Assembly: GCA_033558025.1 (NCBI GenBank)
Contig: JAUCEF010000013.1
Location: 3,093,001-3,157,000, forward strand
Reading direction: 5' to 3'
Origin: Phytophthora sp. 'mugwort'
Taxonomy: Eukaryota > Oomycota > Peronosporomycetes > Peronosporales > Peronosporaceae
DNA length: 64,000 bases
The notes under the pieces were generated by a model. The model did no database searches, was not told the origin of the DNA, and saw nothing but the letters and a program-made list of their open reading frames with translations. Every line of letters begins with the position of its first letter. Position 1 is the first letter of the stretch. This document shows, in pieces, positions 9,610 through 20,354 of this stretch. Made by a program: the position numbers and the translations under genes.

Positions 9610-12600
9610 CTAGAGCTGCGCCTCTCGGGCGTTGACCTCGTCCAGCGCGGCCGCGAGCGTCTTCACAGCCTCCAGCTCAGCGAAATCTACCTGCGCCTTC
9701 TTGAGCACGCCGCGGATGTACAGGCGACACGAATACAGCGCCTTCTTTGTGCCCTCCGCCAGGTAGTCCTCAGCCAGTCGGGAGGCGGCCGCGCATAGAT
9801 CCTCCACCTTCTGCTGCTCCCGCTCCCAGCCCGCAAATTGCAGCGTACGGCACTGCTTCAGGCGGCAATCGCGCGCCTTGTCGGCACGACCCTCCACGCC
9901 GTCATTGAAGTGCGCATACACCTGCCACACCTTGGCGTCGTTCGTCACGATGGACGTCACGCGGCCGAAGAGCATCGCCAATTGCTTCTTGTAGTGCGAG
10001 TCGGACCGCGGGGGAGTCGCGTCGGTGGCTGCCACCGCCTCGTCGAGCTCCGCCAAGTCTTCATCGTCATCGTCACTGATGTGGTCAACTTCGTCCTCAT
10101 CTTCGTCATGAGGGGCAGCCTTTTGAACGGCATCAGCTTGAGCATCAGCCTCCTGTTGCATCTTCTTCAGCGACTCAGGATACACAATCGCTTCCACGAG
10201 CCACGCCAGCATCTCGCTGTCGACAGGGCGCTTGTGCTTGGCGCGCATGTCCAGCAGCTGGTGCATAGCGTACATGGCTTCGCCGTACCGCTTTGTCTCC
10301 ATAGCGCACAGTGCATAATTCTCCCACATCTGCCACATGTGACGCTTTTGCTTGAGGGCCTCTTCCAGTACCGCGAACGCCTCTGCGTAGCGCTGGTTGT
10401 GCAAGTGGATAGAACCCAGGTTACCCCAAGCCTCACCGTTGTCCGGCTCAAGCTGCACCACGCGCGTGAAGGAACGCATGGCAAGTGCCCAGCGATGCAC
10501 GCGCATCGCGATCGACCCCAGAGTAAACCAAGCGCCTGTGTGCATGGGACCCACACGCACGGCATCCTCGTAATGGGGGATAGCCGCGTCATAGTCTCCC
10601 TTCTCGAAGTAAAAGCGTCCGAGGGAACGCTTGGCACGAGCAAAGCGCTGCTTTGAGAGTGTCCACGACGTCTCGTAATATGACGGGTTCTGGATGAGGT
10701 CTCCAAGAGTGACCCACATGAATGGAGTGGGGGCAATCTCCAGACGCTCACGGACAAGTTTCTCGGCGCGCATCGGCTTATCCAAAAGCTGGTAGCACTT
10801 GACAACGTCATCCCACATCTCCAGTTCTTCACAGATTTCAACAGCACTGCCAAGAACACCAAGTTTGAAGTAGCGCTCGGCCAAGTCGCGCTTGAGCGCA
10901 TACCGCGGAGGGAACGCCAAGGAATAGACAAACTGCATGCGTTCACGAGCTGGCGCCGAGTCAGCAATAGACTCAAGCGTGTTCTGCGTGATTGTGAGTC
11001 TTGTCGTGTGCTGGTCCACCAGGGCCTGCATCTGCAAGACAGCGCGCTCACGACGCTTCGAGCTCTCGCATTCGAGCCACGCTCGCTCTAACAGAGCCGT
11101 CGAGTACACCATCCAATTGTTCGGGTTTTCAAGGACGCGCGTGACGTAAGGCATCATCTCCTCGCGGGTGAGACCATCATTGGCGTTGCTGTTCTTCACG
11201 TCCAGACACAGTCCCAATAACACAATCTGGTCTACGATCTGTAAATTGCCCTGTTGGGTGAGCTTGCGGTCCTCGAATGCAATGCTTTCCAGAAGATAGT
11301 TGTCCTGGTCCACTTGGTCCAAGTTCACGTTGCGGTAAGAAGCTTCGCCTTCCTGCACAAGCCTTTGGAGATGCTCCTCCTCGGTCGTAAGGCTGTCGGC
11401 AGGCGCAGTAGCGTCGTCTTCACCTTCTGCCGCAACCTGCTTGCCACCAAAGTCCACATGGGTCGATTCGGCGACAGCAGTGGCGTAGATGGAGGCCTCT
11501 TCGTCCTCGGTCACAGGCTCTTTTTTTGACGCAGCGAGCAATATCATCTGAGCCACACTCTTCTGCTGGAACTTGGTGCGCTTACCCATGAACCCGCTGA
11601 GCAGCACACTCACACCAGATATCTCCTTTGCGCGTGCGAACGTAGATTTGCCATGCTTGTTTTTATCGAAGTGGTGCTGAGCGAGACCCCACTCAACGTA
11701 AGCACGGGCGAGCAGGTACTTAGTATCCTTCTCAAAGGCAAAAAGTTCGTTTGCTTTCAGTGTCTGGATGTATCCACGACGAGCTTCGAACCACAGCGTG
11801 TTTGATGGCTGCTTGGCAAGCAGCAGTCGTTCATGCGCCACAGCAGCACGCGCGTTCCACCACGTTGCTGACTTAATCTGCTCCAGCAAATCACCCAGTG
11901 CGCGAATAGCAGCTCCACCGGTAATTTGGCGCTTGGCAGGCCCTTCCACAACATTGTCCGACACCTCGTTGTCGTTCTGGCCGCTCACAACCTCGTTAGC
12001 AGTCACGGACCAGTCGTTGAACGCATGGTTGCCCACAAAATCCAGTAAACACCGGCCAAGGAGCAAGAATTGTGGGTATTCGCAGATGGAGAACGGGCTC
12101 TCGCCGTCCACCTGCAGCGCTACGAGCGCATCACTGCGCGACTTCTTGTCGTTGCTTTCGGGTGAGCACGTCACGAGCCTCGTGGCTAGATCAAGCACGT
12201 CACGTAGCGTCTCTTTCTCGAAAGCCGGCCCCGTGTAGTTCGCCTGCACATACATGTCGAAAAAGGCAACGCCAATGAACAGAATTTCGTACGCAGCCAC
12301 GAGGCGGTCCTCAGCGCTGTCGCACTGGTCCAGCAGGTACTTCTGCAGCGCCGACGCAATGCTGGCGCAAATGTGCGTGTCATCGTCCTCGTCGCCCTGC
12401 TCTTCGCTCCGCAATTGGGCCACAGCTTGAAGTAGCGTCTGTGCACGTGGTAGTCGAATCATGTCTGCGTACTCGCCCTCACAGATGAGTTTCGACATTG
12501 CTAGCACTGGAGCCATCTCGTCGTCATCCTTAAGCGCCTGCTGCGCCTCGACGACGCTCTTGGTATCGCTCTCCAGCACCGCGCGCTCGATCGAAAGCAG

Positions 12601-12699
12601 CCGCTGCTCAAGCAATTCCTGCGCGGTATCCTGCGAGCTGTCAATCGAGGACAGGCTTACGCCACACAGCTCCTGCATCAGGTCGTCCGCGTCCGCCAT
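9610..12699 (-). CDS. TTC27-like tetratricopeptide repeat protein
   Basis: A single uninterrupted frame of 1029 residues. The middle contains the block typical of TTC27/EMW1 (LWFEARRGYIQTLKANELFAFEKD, ARAKEISGV, FMGKRTKFQ). The C-terminal half carries tandem TPR units (RAKRSLGRFYFEKGDYDAAIPHYEDAV, AWFTLGSIAMRVHRWALAMRSFTRVV, AWGNLGSIHLHNQRYAEAFAVLEEAL). An acidic low-complexity segment (DEDEDEVDHISDDDDED) interrupts the repeats near residue 860. TTC27 homologues are cytosolic, essential in yeast, and linked to proteostasis and cell-wall integrity; the exact biochemical role is not settled. It is intronless, unlike most neighbours. The gene is divergent from SYF2 with 235 bp between start codons. 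Confidence 0.85.
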   Translation of the reverse strand: MADADDLMQELCGVSLSSIDSSQDTAQELLEQRLLSIERAVLESDTKSVVEAQQALKDDDEMAPVLAMSKLICEGEYADMIRLPRAQTLLQAVAQLRSEEQGDEDDDTHICASIASALQKYLLDQCDSAEDRLVAAYEILFIGVAFFDMYVQANYTGPAFEKETLRDVLDLATRLVTCSPESNDKKSRSDALVALQVDGESPFSICEYPQFLLLGRCLLDFVGNHAFNDWSVTANEVVSGQNDNEVSDNVVEGPAKRQITGGAAIRALGDLLEQIKSATWWNARAAVAHERLLLAKQPSNTLWFEARRGYIQTLKANELFAFEKDTKYLLARAYVEWGLAQHHFDKNKHGKSTFARAKEISGVSVLLSGFMGKRTKFQQKSVAQMILLAASKKEPVTEDEEASIYATAVAESTHVDFGGKQVAAEGEDDATAPADSLTTEEEHLQRLVQEGEASYRNVNLDQVDQDNYLLESIAFEDRKLTQQGNLQIVDQIVLLGLCLDVKNSNANDGLTREEMMPYVTRVLENPNNWMVYSTALLERAWLECESSKRRERAVLQMQALVDQHTTRLTITQNTLESIADSAPARERMQFVYSLAFPPRYALKRDLAERYFKLGVLGSAVEICEELEMWDDVVKCYQLLDKPMRAEKLVRERLEIAPTPFMWVTLGDLIQNPSYYETSWTLSKQRFARAKRSLGRFYFEKGDYDAAIPHYEDAVRVGPMHTGAWFTLGSIAMRVHRWALAMRSFTRVVQLEPDNGEAWGNLGSIHLHNQRYAEAFAVLEEALKQKRHMWQMWENYALCAMETKRYGEAMYAMHQLLDMRAKHKRPVDSEMLAWLVEAIVYPESLKKMQQEADAQADAVQKAAPHDEDEDEVDHISDDDDEDLAELDEAVAATDATPPRSDSHYKKQLAMLFGRVTSIVTNDAKVWQVYAHFNDGVEGRADKARDCRLKQCRTLQFAGWEREQQKVEDLCAAASRLAEDYLAEGTKKALYSCRLYIRGVLKKAQVDFAELEAVKTLAAALDEVNAREAQL

Positions 12700-12934
12700 T
12701 GCTTCGGATTGAAAGTGATGTGCTCCAGTGGCTGCACAAGTTGCGCTTGATTACGAATCGGGAGGTTTCCTACAGTGAAGCTAGACTCTCTAATTTTATG
12801 ACGACGCTAAATTTATACTTATAGGATAAAATAATATTAGACAGTCTTAAAACATTACTTTATTTTAGGTTTTTGTGAAAAGTTCATCTTTTTGACTGTA
12901 TAAAATCATTCACGTTACGGACAAAGAGAAGGCT

Positions 12935-13931
12935 ATGGCGGACGCGGACACGGACCAGTTGACGGCCATGACGCCGGCGCACAAGAAGCTGTTTGAGCTA
13001 CGCATGAAGATGAACGCGGGGCGGAAGGCCAACAAGCAGGTACGGTTACGTGGCGAGCAGCGGTGGGAGCCGCGGTCGCTTTCAGATAGCATATGCACTG
13101 AACAACTTGGTCCGCGATGTTTATATGGTGCAGGAGGTGGCGGCGGAGCACGACCGCGTCAAAAACAACGATAAGAAGGCCAAGAGGAAGGAAAACTATA
13201 AGAAGAGAGAGGTGCGTGCTGGTGCTAGTTACAACGAGGCTCTGGCTGCGAGAGAGACAGTTTCCCTGGATCTCATGCGTTGATGCTGGCGTCGAAACAG
13301 GAGAAGAAGCTGGTTGCAGCGAGTGGTAAATCTCATCTGAACGAGACAGGTGAGTGTGTTGATTTGCGATTGATTCGATAGTGGTCGTTTGATGTTGATC
13401 TATGGGGTTTGTTCTGTTCCAAAACTATTAGCGGAAGTGGCTGAAGTGAAAGCCAAGATGGCCAGTAAGAAGGAGAAGCGGAAAGCCGCATTCGGGTGGG
13501 ATGTATTTAACCAAGACTCGCTGTACAAGGGTTACAAAAAACGGCTAGTAAATCTGCCTACGTCAGGAGAGAATGCTACTGCTGTAGCTGCAACCAACGA
13601 GGATGCGCTTGGCGACGAGCTATCCTATGGCAAATACGACAAAGTGGAAGAGGTACGTAATGGGGTGGACAACATGCTATGTGTGAATCGGACTAACACT
13701 CGTTAACGATTTTTTTGTTCGACGCAGGCAGGCGTGGAGCGCATGGCGCAGGAGCTGGAGGAGCGCATCAAGGCGCGCAAGAAATTTAGCCGCCGGCGCC
13801 AGCACTATGAGGGCGAGGATGTCGACTACATCAACGGCCAGAACCGCGTCTTCAACCGCAAGGCGTCGCAGGCCTTCGACAAGTACACGGTGGAGATCCG
13901 GCAGAACCTCGAGCGCGGCACAGCACTGTAG
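12935..13931 (+). CDS. SYF2: pre-mRNA-splicing factor SYF2
   Basis: Five exons (12935-13039, 13134-13211, 13301-13349, 13432-13652, 13727-13931) encode about 219 residues. SYF2 is a small subunit of the Prp19/NTC-associated spliceosome that helps step II catalysis. The protein shows the family layout: an N-terminal helix (LFELRMKMNAGRKANKQ), lysine-rich segments (NNDKKAKRKENYKKRE), the conserved core AFGWDVFNQDSLYKGYKKR, and a C-terminal block (KFSRRRQHYEGEDVDYINGQNRVFN) ending in AFDKYTVEIRQNLERG. Length agrees with the family. A TCATTC initiator-like site lies about 30 bp upstream of the ATG. All introns are 70-95 bp with GT-AG ends. Confidence 0.9.
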
Positions 13932-14220
13932 TGTTAGTAACAGCGAAAACCACAACCTGCATAAAGTATTTCGTCGGCAAGCTCGGTACTGCGTTGATGT
14001 AAGAAGATACCGGTACAGACCGGTAAACACGCACATTATTTGCTGTTTAAAACAAGTGGTCCGTTTGGTCCGGTATTCGTACCACCTACACCCATTTGCC
14101 CTGTACACGTTTGATGATTTCCACCAATCCCCTGCTTACAACAGCTGAGGTGGTGACATACCTGGTGGGCCACCGATGCCGGGATTCTGGGCCACCGACG
14201 CCATGCCTCCGGGCCACCAC
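13932..14220. other. intergenic spacer SYF2-PDX1
   Basis: The 289 bp between the SYF2 stop and the PDX1 core promoter contain a short CCGGT-rich imperfect repeat (near 14010-14025) and no supported gene. Confidence 0.4.
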
Positions 14221-14238
14221 CTCATTCCCGAATTTGCC
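14221..14238 (+). promoter_or_regulatory. oomycete core promoter (Inr + flanking element) of PDX1
   Basis: CTCATTCCCGAATTTGCC matches the oomycete initiator (YTCATTYY) followed at the normal spacing by an ATTT-type flanking promoter element. It lies about 50 bp before the ATG at 14274, a typical 5' UTR length, and supports that start codon. Confidence 0.65.
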
Positions 14239-14273
14239 TCGTGCATTACAAGCTCTTCGAGATCAAGACTACC

Positions 14274-15206
14274 ATGACTCCCCAGACGACCTCTGCTGCC
14301 GGCTCGGCCCCCACCGAAGGCACTTTCCTCGTGAAGGCTGGCCTGGCCAAGATGCTCAAGGGCGGTGTCATCATGGATGTCACGAACGTCGAGCAGGCTA
14401 GAATCGCTGAGGAGGCTGGCGCCGTGGCCGTGATGGCCCTTGAGCGCATCCCTGCCGACATCCGCGTGGACGGCGGCGTGGCCCGCATGAGCGACCCGCA
14501 GATGATCGATGCCATCAAGAAAGCCGTGACTATCCCCGTCATGGCCAAGGCCCGCATCGGCCACTTCGTAGAGGCCCAGATCCTCGAAGCTACTGAGATC
14601 GACTACATCGACGAGAGCGAGGTACTGACCATGGCCGACGAGGAGAACCACATTAACAAGTACAAGTTCAAAGTGCCGTTCGTGTGCGGCTGCCGCAATC
14701 TGGGCGAGGCTCTGCGTCGCATTGCCGAGGGTGCCGCCATGCTGCGCACCAAGGGCGAGGCCGGTACTGGCAACGTCGTCGAGGCCGTTCGTCACGCTCG
14801 CTCGGTACATCGCGAGATCCGTCGTCTTGCCGCCATGGACGAGGATGAGCTCTTTGTGGCTGCCAAGGAAATGCAGGCTCCCTACGAGCTGGTGAAGCAG
14901 GTCGCCACCACGGGCAAGCTGCCGGTCGTGAACTTTGCGGCCGGTGGTGTCGCCACCCCGGCTGACGCTGCACTCATGATGCAGCTTGGTATGGACGGTG
15001 TGTTCGTCGGCTCGGGCATCTTCAAGAGCGGCGACCCGGCCAAGCGCGCCCGCGCCATGGTGCAGGCCGTGACCCACTTTAACGACCCCAAGATCCTTAA
15101 GGAGATCTCCACCGACCTGGGCGAGGCTATGGTCGGCGTGCAGGACCTGAAGGCTGCGGCTGTTAACTTCCGTGACCGTGAGGGCGAGCTCCACGGCGCC
15201 TGGTAA
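14274..15206 (+). CDS. PDX1: pyridoxal 5'-phosphate synthase PDX1/SNZ subunit
   Basis: The protein has 310 residues from ATG 14274 (ACCATGA context). It makes vitamin B6: the PDX1 (PdxS/SNZ) subunit condenses ribose 5-phosphate, glyceraldehyde 3-phosphate and ammonia into PLP, with ammonia supplied by a PDX2 glutaminase that is not in this window. The whole TIM barrel is present: [15 protein letters not shown] (catalytic lysine, aspartate), [93 protein letters not shown] and [10 protein letters not shown]. Length is typical for the family. No intron. Codon use is extremely C/G-biased, suggesting high expression. It is convergent with the TauE/SafE gene to its right (175 bp between stops). Confidence 0.95.
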   Translation: MTPQTTSAAGSAPTEGTFLVKAGLAKMLKGGVIMDVTNVEQARIAEEAGAVAVMALERIPADIRVDGGVARMSDPQMIDAIKKAVTIPVMAKARIGHFVEAQILEATEIDYIDESEVLTMADEENHINKYKFKVPFVCGCRNLGEALRRIAEGAAMLRTKGEAGTGNVVEAVRHARSVHREIRRLAAMDEDELFVAAKEMQAPYELVKQVATTGKLPVVNFAAGGVATPADAALMMQLGMDGVFVGSGIFKSGDPAKRARAMVQAVTHFNDPKILKEISTDLGEAMVGVQDLKAAAVNFRDREGELHGAW

Positions 15207-15380
15207 ATGCGCTCTTGGATCTTGCACTATCATACGGTTAAATCTCGCTGCCGCCCGTATAGCGCAGGAGAGTCACGCCCCAGTAGAAAAATACTTGCGA
15301 GACTACACGCTTCCCACTGTCAATATATTGTTATTGCTCAACTTTATCTCGCCTTGCAGTGTGCAACTTAACCAGTGCAA

Positions 15381-16847
15381 TTATCTGCATATGTTTACCT
15401 CAAAAGGCTCGCCAGCATGCTCGATAGTGCTCTTAATGGCTTGATACGTCATGAGCACAGCACCGATGCAGATTGTCGCGCCGATGCACAGCACGATCAC
15501 CGACTGGCGTCCAGTTCTGCGTACGAAGCCCAAGATAACCACCTGCGAGACAGCAGTCACCGCGAACGCTAGCGCAGATAGCAGCAAGGCCCAGTCCCAT
15601 GCGATCATGTTGAAGACGGCAAACTTGGCCGTCGCTGCAGCCGACGAATAGAGCACCATGAGTGCTGTAGTGGACGACGCAACCTCAGGCACGATACCCA
15701 TTTCAATCATGAGCGGGCCAGTGACGATTCCTCCACCGACGCCAAACAAACCAGCGATGAGACCGGCGCCGCCACAGGCCAAAGGGAAGCGGACGACCGT
15801 CTCCTTCGTCCAGTGGATATCACCAGATGCGAACACGTAGTTGACAGACACCTTCCGGCAATGGTGTCGGAAGAGGTATACGGCTGTGCACGCGCCGAAG
15901 CCAACGATCCACGGGACTTCCATGACGAGTAACAACCAGTAGGCAGTGCCGCCACAGGTCACTGCTGCTCCGGCGATACTGGCCGCCACAATACCCATGT
16001 AGCAGATCATGATGGCACCTTGTTTCGGTAGCGAGAAATGGCGCTCCCGCTCTGAGATCTCGGCCAGCACCTCGTCGTCTATCCCCATACCGGGGCCACC
16101 GCATTCGTTCGACAAACTTCCAGCTCCTTTCAGTAGGGAATCGCTGGTAGAATTGTCACCATCATCGTCCACAATTTTATCTTCAGTGTAGGAGCTTGGC
16201 GAGCATACAGCCACGTATGCAGCAGCTCGCGGCTCTTCCGTCGCTTCAGCTGCTGCTGGAGCAGACACAACTTCCTGTACCTTGCAGCTTTTCATCTCGG
16301 TACGATACATCTTGATCCCCTTCGAGACTGCGCGAGTGCCGCCCAAGACGAGCACCACGACGAAGAGTAACGACAGCAAGTAGCTCGGCAGCAACTTGGC
16401 GAGCACAGTGCCTACCACAGCGCCGCCCATTACTAGCGGAATCATCGACAGAGCCAAGTCCGAGTCGATCAGAGGGCGATCCACTTCCGGGTGACGCTTA
16501 CGGATGTTGAACCATGCATTGGCGATAGCTCCACCGACGATAGCCAGGTTAGACACCGGTGTAGCACGCTTGATATCGAAGCCCATGATGAGGATCATCG
16601 CTGGCACTAGAATTGTCCCGCCACCTACGCCGCCTGCAGCCGAGACAGCCAGACCCAGAGCGATGAAGACCAGCCCTAGCGCGTCGTATGTGTTGAACGT
16701 CGATAGACTACGCAACTCTGGGACTCCATGGCTCGAATTGTTGTTGTCGCTGTCATCCAACGACGCTATGACTACCAGTGCGAGAATGGAGACCAGGAGA
16801 GCCGTGAAGACCAACGTCGAGGCGGGACGCCGACTGAGTTTATCCAT
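15381..16847 (-). CDS. TauE/SafE family anion transporter, copy 1
   Basis: An intronless frame of 488 residues. The first hydrophobic segment (VFTALLVSILALVVIAS) is probably a signal anchor. Two homologous halves follow, each with a glycine-rich hairpin: AAGGVGGGTILVPAMILIMGFD near residue 70, and GLFGVGGGIVTGPLMIEMGIV near residue 375. A soluble acidic loop of about 80 residues (around 190-280) separates them. The family exports sulfite, sulfoacetate or related organosulfur anions; the substrate here cannot be read from sequence. A close paralogue lies just upstream on the same strand. The two differ mainly in the N-terminus and central loop, which argues for duplication with preserved membrane parts. 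Confidence 0.85.
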   Translation of the reverse strand: MDKLSRRPASTLVFTALLVSILALVVIASLDDSDNNNSSHGVPELRSLSTFNTYDALGLVFIALGLAVSAAGGVGGGTILVPAMILIMGFDIKRATPVSNLAIVGGAIANAWFNIRKRHPEVDRPLIDSDLALSMIPLVMGGAVVGTVLAKLLPSYLLSLLFVVVLVLGGTRAVSKGIKMYRTEMKSCKVQEVVSAPAAAEATEEPRAAAYVAVCSPSSYTEDKIVDDDGDNSTSDSLLKGAGSLSNECGGPGMGIDDEVLAEISERERHFSLPKQGAIMICYMGIVAASIAGAAVTCGGTAYWLLLVMEVPWIVGFGACTAVYLFRHHCRKVSVNYVFASGDIHWTKETVVRFPLACGGAGLIAGLFGVGGGIVTGPLMIEMGIVPEVASSTTALMVLYSSAAATAKFAVFNMIAWDWALLLSALAFAVTAVSQVVILGFVRRTGRQSVIVLCIGATICIGAVLMTYQAIKSTIEHAGEPFEVNICR

Positions 16848-17225
16848 GAAATACTATATCCTGCAAGGGATTTCGAGTCTGCTGCTTGAGGATTGTTTGA
16901 AAGTGCGGGATGATACAAGAAAGCGAGGATATCACGCACGGGCCCAGTCGGTTTCTTAGATGGCAGGAATAGGACGTCTCGACGATAAGCGTTTTCCGCC
17001 GATGGAGGATAACTTCAGCTGGCCCTCTGAACATGGTGGGTGCGAAAAGCATCACCTTGTCCGAAGTCACTGTGTGTGCGGGCACAGCAGCGGCATTTGA
17101 TCGTCACAAGTTATGACACAACGTATATATATATACATGTATAGACAGCATGTACAGTCAAGACTTCCATATTAGGTATTTTTGTTGCGTGGTACAGATA
17201 GGGTATCTTGTGTAGGTAGAGTCTA
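16848..17225. other. intergenic spacer between tandem transporter genes
   Basis: The 378 bp contain a short AT dinucleotide run near 17125-17140 and no supported gene. It must hold the terminator of the upstream paralogue and the promoter of the downstream one. Confidence 0.5.
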
Positions 17226-18668
17226 CTAGTTGCAAATGTCTGCGGAGAAGTCGTCGCCAGCATCGTCAATGGTGGTCTTGATGGCCTGGTACGTCATAAT
17301 GACGCCACCGATGAGCACGGCCGTCGCAATGCACAACACGATAATAGACTGTCGACCTGTGCGGCGAACGAACCCCAGGATCACAATCTGTGAAACTGAG
17401 GTCACCACAAATGCCACCGCGCACAGGAGCAAAGCCCAGTCCCATGCGATCATCTTGAATACAGCAAACTTTGCTGTAGCAGCAGCCGATGAATACAGAA
17501 TCATCAGCGCCGTCGTGGAAGAAGCAACCTCCGGCACGATGCCCAGCTCGATCATAATAGGGCCTGTAATGATACCTCCACCAACACCGAACATACCGGC
17601 GACAATACCGGCAACACCACAGCCCAGAGGGAAATACACCACGGTCTTCTTCGTCCATTGGATGTCGCCCTCTATATACTGATAGTTTACCGCACTCTTG
17701 CGGAGGTACACGTCGTGGAGGTAGTGCGACGTCAAGACAACGAACAGGGCGACCCACGGGATCTCGATCAGCAGGATCATCCAGTAGGCCACGCCTCCGC
17801 AGTCCACGGACGCATCTCCAATACTGGTGGCTACCACGCCGAGATAGCAGATCATGATGGCGATGTTCGGACCCCAGGCGAAGTGTCGTTCCCTCTCCAG
17901 AATCTGGGCTAATGTATCAGCGGCACCTGCTTCACCACCGCCAGCTGCTTTCGTCGCAGCAGCGTCGACGCCAGTCACTGAGATACTTGAACGCTTTTCC
18001 TCGCTGATGTCGTCGTTGCCGGACGTCTGGGGCGTGCTGATTTGAACGTAGGCCCCAGGACTGGCAGGAATAATGGCCGTCACGTCGTTCGAAGCGGCCT
18101 CGGCCTCTATCCGTTTGGCGACTTCTTTCTTGTGCAGACGAATACCCTTCTTCATCGTGCGTGACCCGCCGACGATGAGGACCACGACGAACAGCAACGA
18201 CAACAGGTAGCTCGGAATGAGCTTGTTGATCAAGGCGCCCAAAACCGTGCCACCGATCACGACGGGGATCATGCCGAGCGCCAGCTCTGGGTCAATTAAT
18301 GGTCGGTCTACAGTCGGGTGGCGCTTGCGCATATTAAACCACGCGTTGGCGACGGCGCCGCCTAGGATCGCGACGTTAGAAATGGGAGTCGCGCGCTTGA
18401 TGTCGAAGCCCATGATGAGCACCATAGCCGGAACCATGATGACGCCGCCGCCCACGCCACCTGCGGACGACACTGCCAACCCTACCACCATAAACGCGAT
18501 GGCTAGCGCGTCGTACGTGTCCATCTCGGAGAGACCTGGCACTGCATCGTCGTCGCTGCTGCTGTCGTCAGCGGCGAGCGCAGTAGGGAGCACCGCACCA
18601 AGCGCTACGAGCACGAAGAGGTAGAGTGCGGCACGGCGAAGACGCGGGTGAAAAGCCGACGTGGCCAT
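17226..18668 (-). CDS. TauE/SafE family anion transporter, copy 2
   Basis: 480 residues from ATG 18668. An in-frame extension to 18845 exists, but its codons look non-coding and MATSAFHPRLRRAALYLFVLVALGA gives a good signal-anchor start. It is a tandem paralogue of 15381-16847, with the same two glycine hairpins (SAGGVGGGVIMVPAMVLIMGFD and GMFGVGGGIITGPIMIELGIV), the same conserved FDIKRATPISN and RKRHPTVDRPLIDPELALGMIP blocks, and the same C-terminal arrangement (WDWALLL, VILGFVRRTGRQS). The central loop (about 215-300) and the N-terminal leader diverge. Role as for copy 1: export of a sulfur-containing or carboxylate anion is inferred from family only. Confidence 0.85.
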   Translation of the reverse strand: MATSAFHPRLRRAALYLFVLVALGAVLPTALAADDSSSDDDAVPGLSEMDTYDALAIAFMVVGLAVSSAGGVGGGVIMVPAMVLIMGFDIKRATPISNVAILGGAVANAWFNMRKRHPTVDRPLIDPELALGMIPVVIGGTVLGALINKLIPSYLLSLLFVVVLIVGGSRTMKKGIRLHKKEVAKRIEAEAASNDVTAIIPASPGAYVQISTPQTSGNDDISEEKRSSISVTGVDAAATKAAGGGEAGAADTLAQILERERHFAWGPNIAIMICYLGVVATSIGDASVDCGGVAYWMILLIEIPWVALFVVLTSHYLHDVYLRKSAVNYQYIEGDIQWTKKTVVYFPLGCGVAGIVAGMFGVGGGIITGPIMIELGIVPEVASSTTALMILYSSAAATAKFAVFKMIAWDWALLLCAVAFVVTSVSQIVILGFVRRTGRQSIIVLCIATAVLIGGVIMTYQAIKTTIDDAGDDFSADICN

Positions 18669-20354
18669 GGTGTAAAGCGGTCGGCAGTGCGAAGGCAGTG
18701 CGAAATAGTCCGCGAATTCCGAAGTGCGATACAGTATTGCGGCGTGGTCTTGTATAATCCATAGGTTGATCCGTATACTTGGTGTTTCTATGGACGTGTA
18801 CGGTAGTCTGAGGCAACCATCACTCACGTGATCCGGGATGGACACTGTGGTACACTCGACGCGATCCGCGTGACGTGGGCGCGTGACTGGATCCTAGTCG
18901 CCCGCGCGACAACCAATTGAGCTTGGCGGCTCGGTATGAACAACACGGGCGATACCAAGTGAGAGCGAGCTGCATGCGTTATATGTAGTCTTCGTAGCGG
19001 TTGCTATCGAAGCCTCCGACGCGCAGCAACATGTACGGTACATGTCGGTCACATTTGACCTGCCAACACAGTTCCAAGCCCGACCGCCATCTAGCTCTGG
19101 AGAGCCTTTCGGGTGATCAAGGTGTCAAGCCGATGGCGATCTTACTTGGCAGTGCAATGCAGTCCGCGGCGCTGGCTTATACGCGATACTTTCACTGATG
19201 GCCCACTTCAACATGAACATGACATATCGCATGCGCTCGACCGCCTGGCTCAGCGTTGATGGATCGCCTACCGACGCAGTTTAACAGTGTACATGCACAT
19301 GACAGCCTCGTGACGAATGTACTTCGGCGTTTGGAGTGCCATGTGATTCGTAAAGGTGCGAGTCGCGAAGAAACACACAAACGGAAATGTATCACGCGAT
19401 AGGCTGTTTGTCGGATAGTTAGAACAGCAACCTTTACTCATGCGAACTACTAAACGTCGACCACTGAAGAGGACTCGATGCGACATCCCTCACGAGTTGG
19501 AAAACGGTATTGTGTTGCAACTCTTGCACTTGTGTAAGTGCACACTCATCCCGACCTGTCTTAGTAGGTGTGACGAGAATCGGTTGCCCTCCACCAACAG
19601 TTCCTCACTTTTCGATATGCGACCTCCACGGCTCGACACTTTTTTCATGTGGTACATGCACTCGCGAATTGCTGTTGCTGACGCTCTCGACGACCGCCAC
19701 TCGACTGTGGAATAACTATTAATCGCTAGGAAGCTGGTTTGGGTATGATCCCCGTTGTGATCGATGGGATTATCTTGGCCGCAGTGGTCAACAACTGGTC
19801 CCAATGTCTTTATCTTTTAATGTTGTTCGTTAGCCATGACATTGAGAGGCATCGTGTCTGTTCAAGAAAGAGGTTGCTCAAAAGTAACTGGAAGAAGCTG
19901 TTGCGAACTAGGTAAAATTGATAAGTCCCGGCGTTTACATCTATAAGCCACCTCTGACTGGCAATAACAATGGCATGTACGAAACCTATTGGTCCCAACC
20001 GTGTTGAAGGCTGGCGAAGCTGGTGCTCGCGCAAATCCTTGGAAGGGACGGTACTTTGGCTGGTTAAAAATCCTGGTCTGTTTTACCTTGGTGGTCGCTG
20101 TAGCGTTTGTGGCGACCTCAGCTTCTCAAAGTAATTCTGAGCTTCGTTCGTCACCCAGGCCGTCAGTCCAATATCGTTATCTGCATTAGTGCGTCCATGA
20201 CGATCGGTACTTGCTCATGATGTCAAGACCACCATCGACCAACGCAAGTAATCATATCTTAAGCCGCATCGCACAAAACAAACAAAAGAACATAATTGAG
20301 ATACATTTAGCTTGCAATCGAGACAATTTCAAGGTTGTGCGAAGCTCTTGCAGT
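18669..20354. other. intergenic region without supported gene
   Basis: About 1.7 kb. No frame shows coding-type codon bias plus splice sites. A hydrophobic stretch (ILVCFTLVVAVAFVATSAS, plus strand near 20060-20130) resembles a leader peptide but has no credible start codon or continuation. Confidence 0.5.

Noticed and set aside
9838..10656. 272-codon plus-strand open frame antisense to the TTC27-like gene.
   Set aside because: It is the mirror of a strongly biased coding region; its His/Leu/Val-rich product is typical of antisense shadows.
14136..15233. 365-codon minus-strand open frame antisense to PDX1.
   Set aside because: It arises from the high GC3 of PDX1. The product has a repetitive Gly/His/Leu composition and no homologous motif.
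17121..17140. AT dinucleotide run between the two TauE/SafE genes, considered as a transposon footprint.
   Set aside because: It is short, with no inverted repeats or target-site duplication around it.
20035..20189. Hydrophobic peptide (ILVCFTLVVAVAFVATSAS) that resembles a secreted-effector signal peptide.
   Set aside because: It has no ATG in a suitable place, no RxLR or similar motif, and stops within 40 residues. No splice site extends it.
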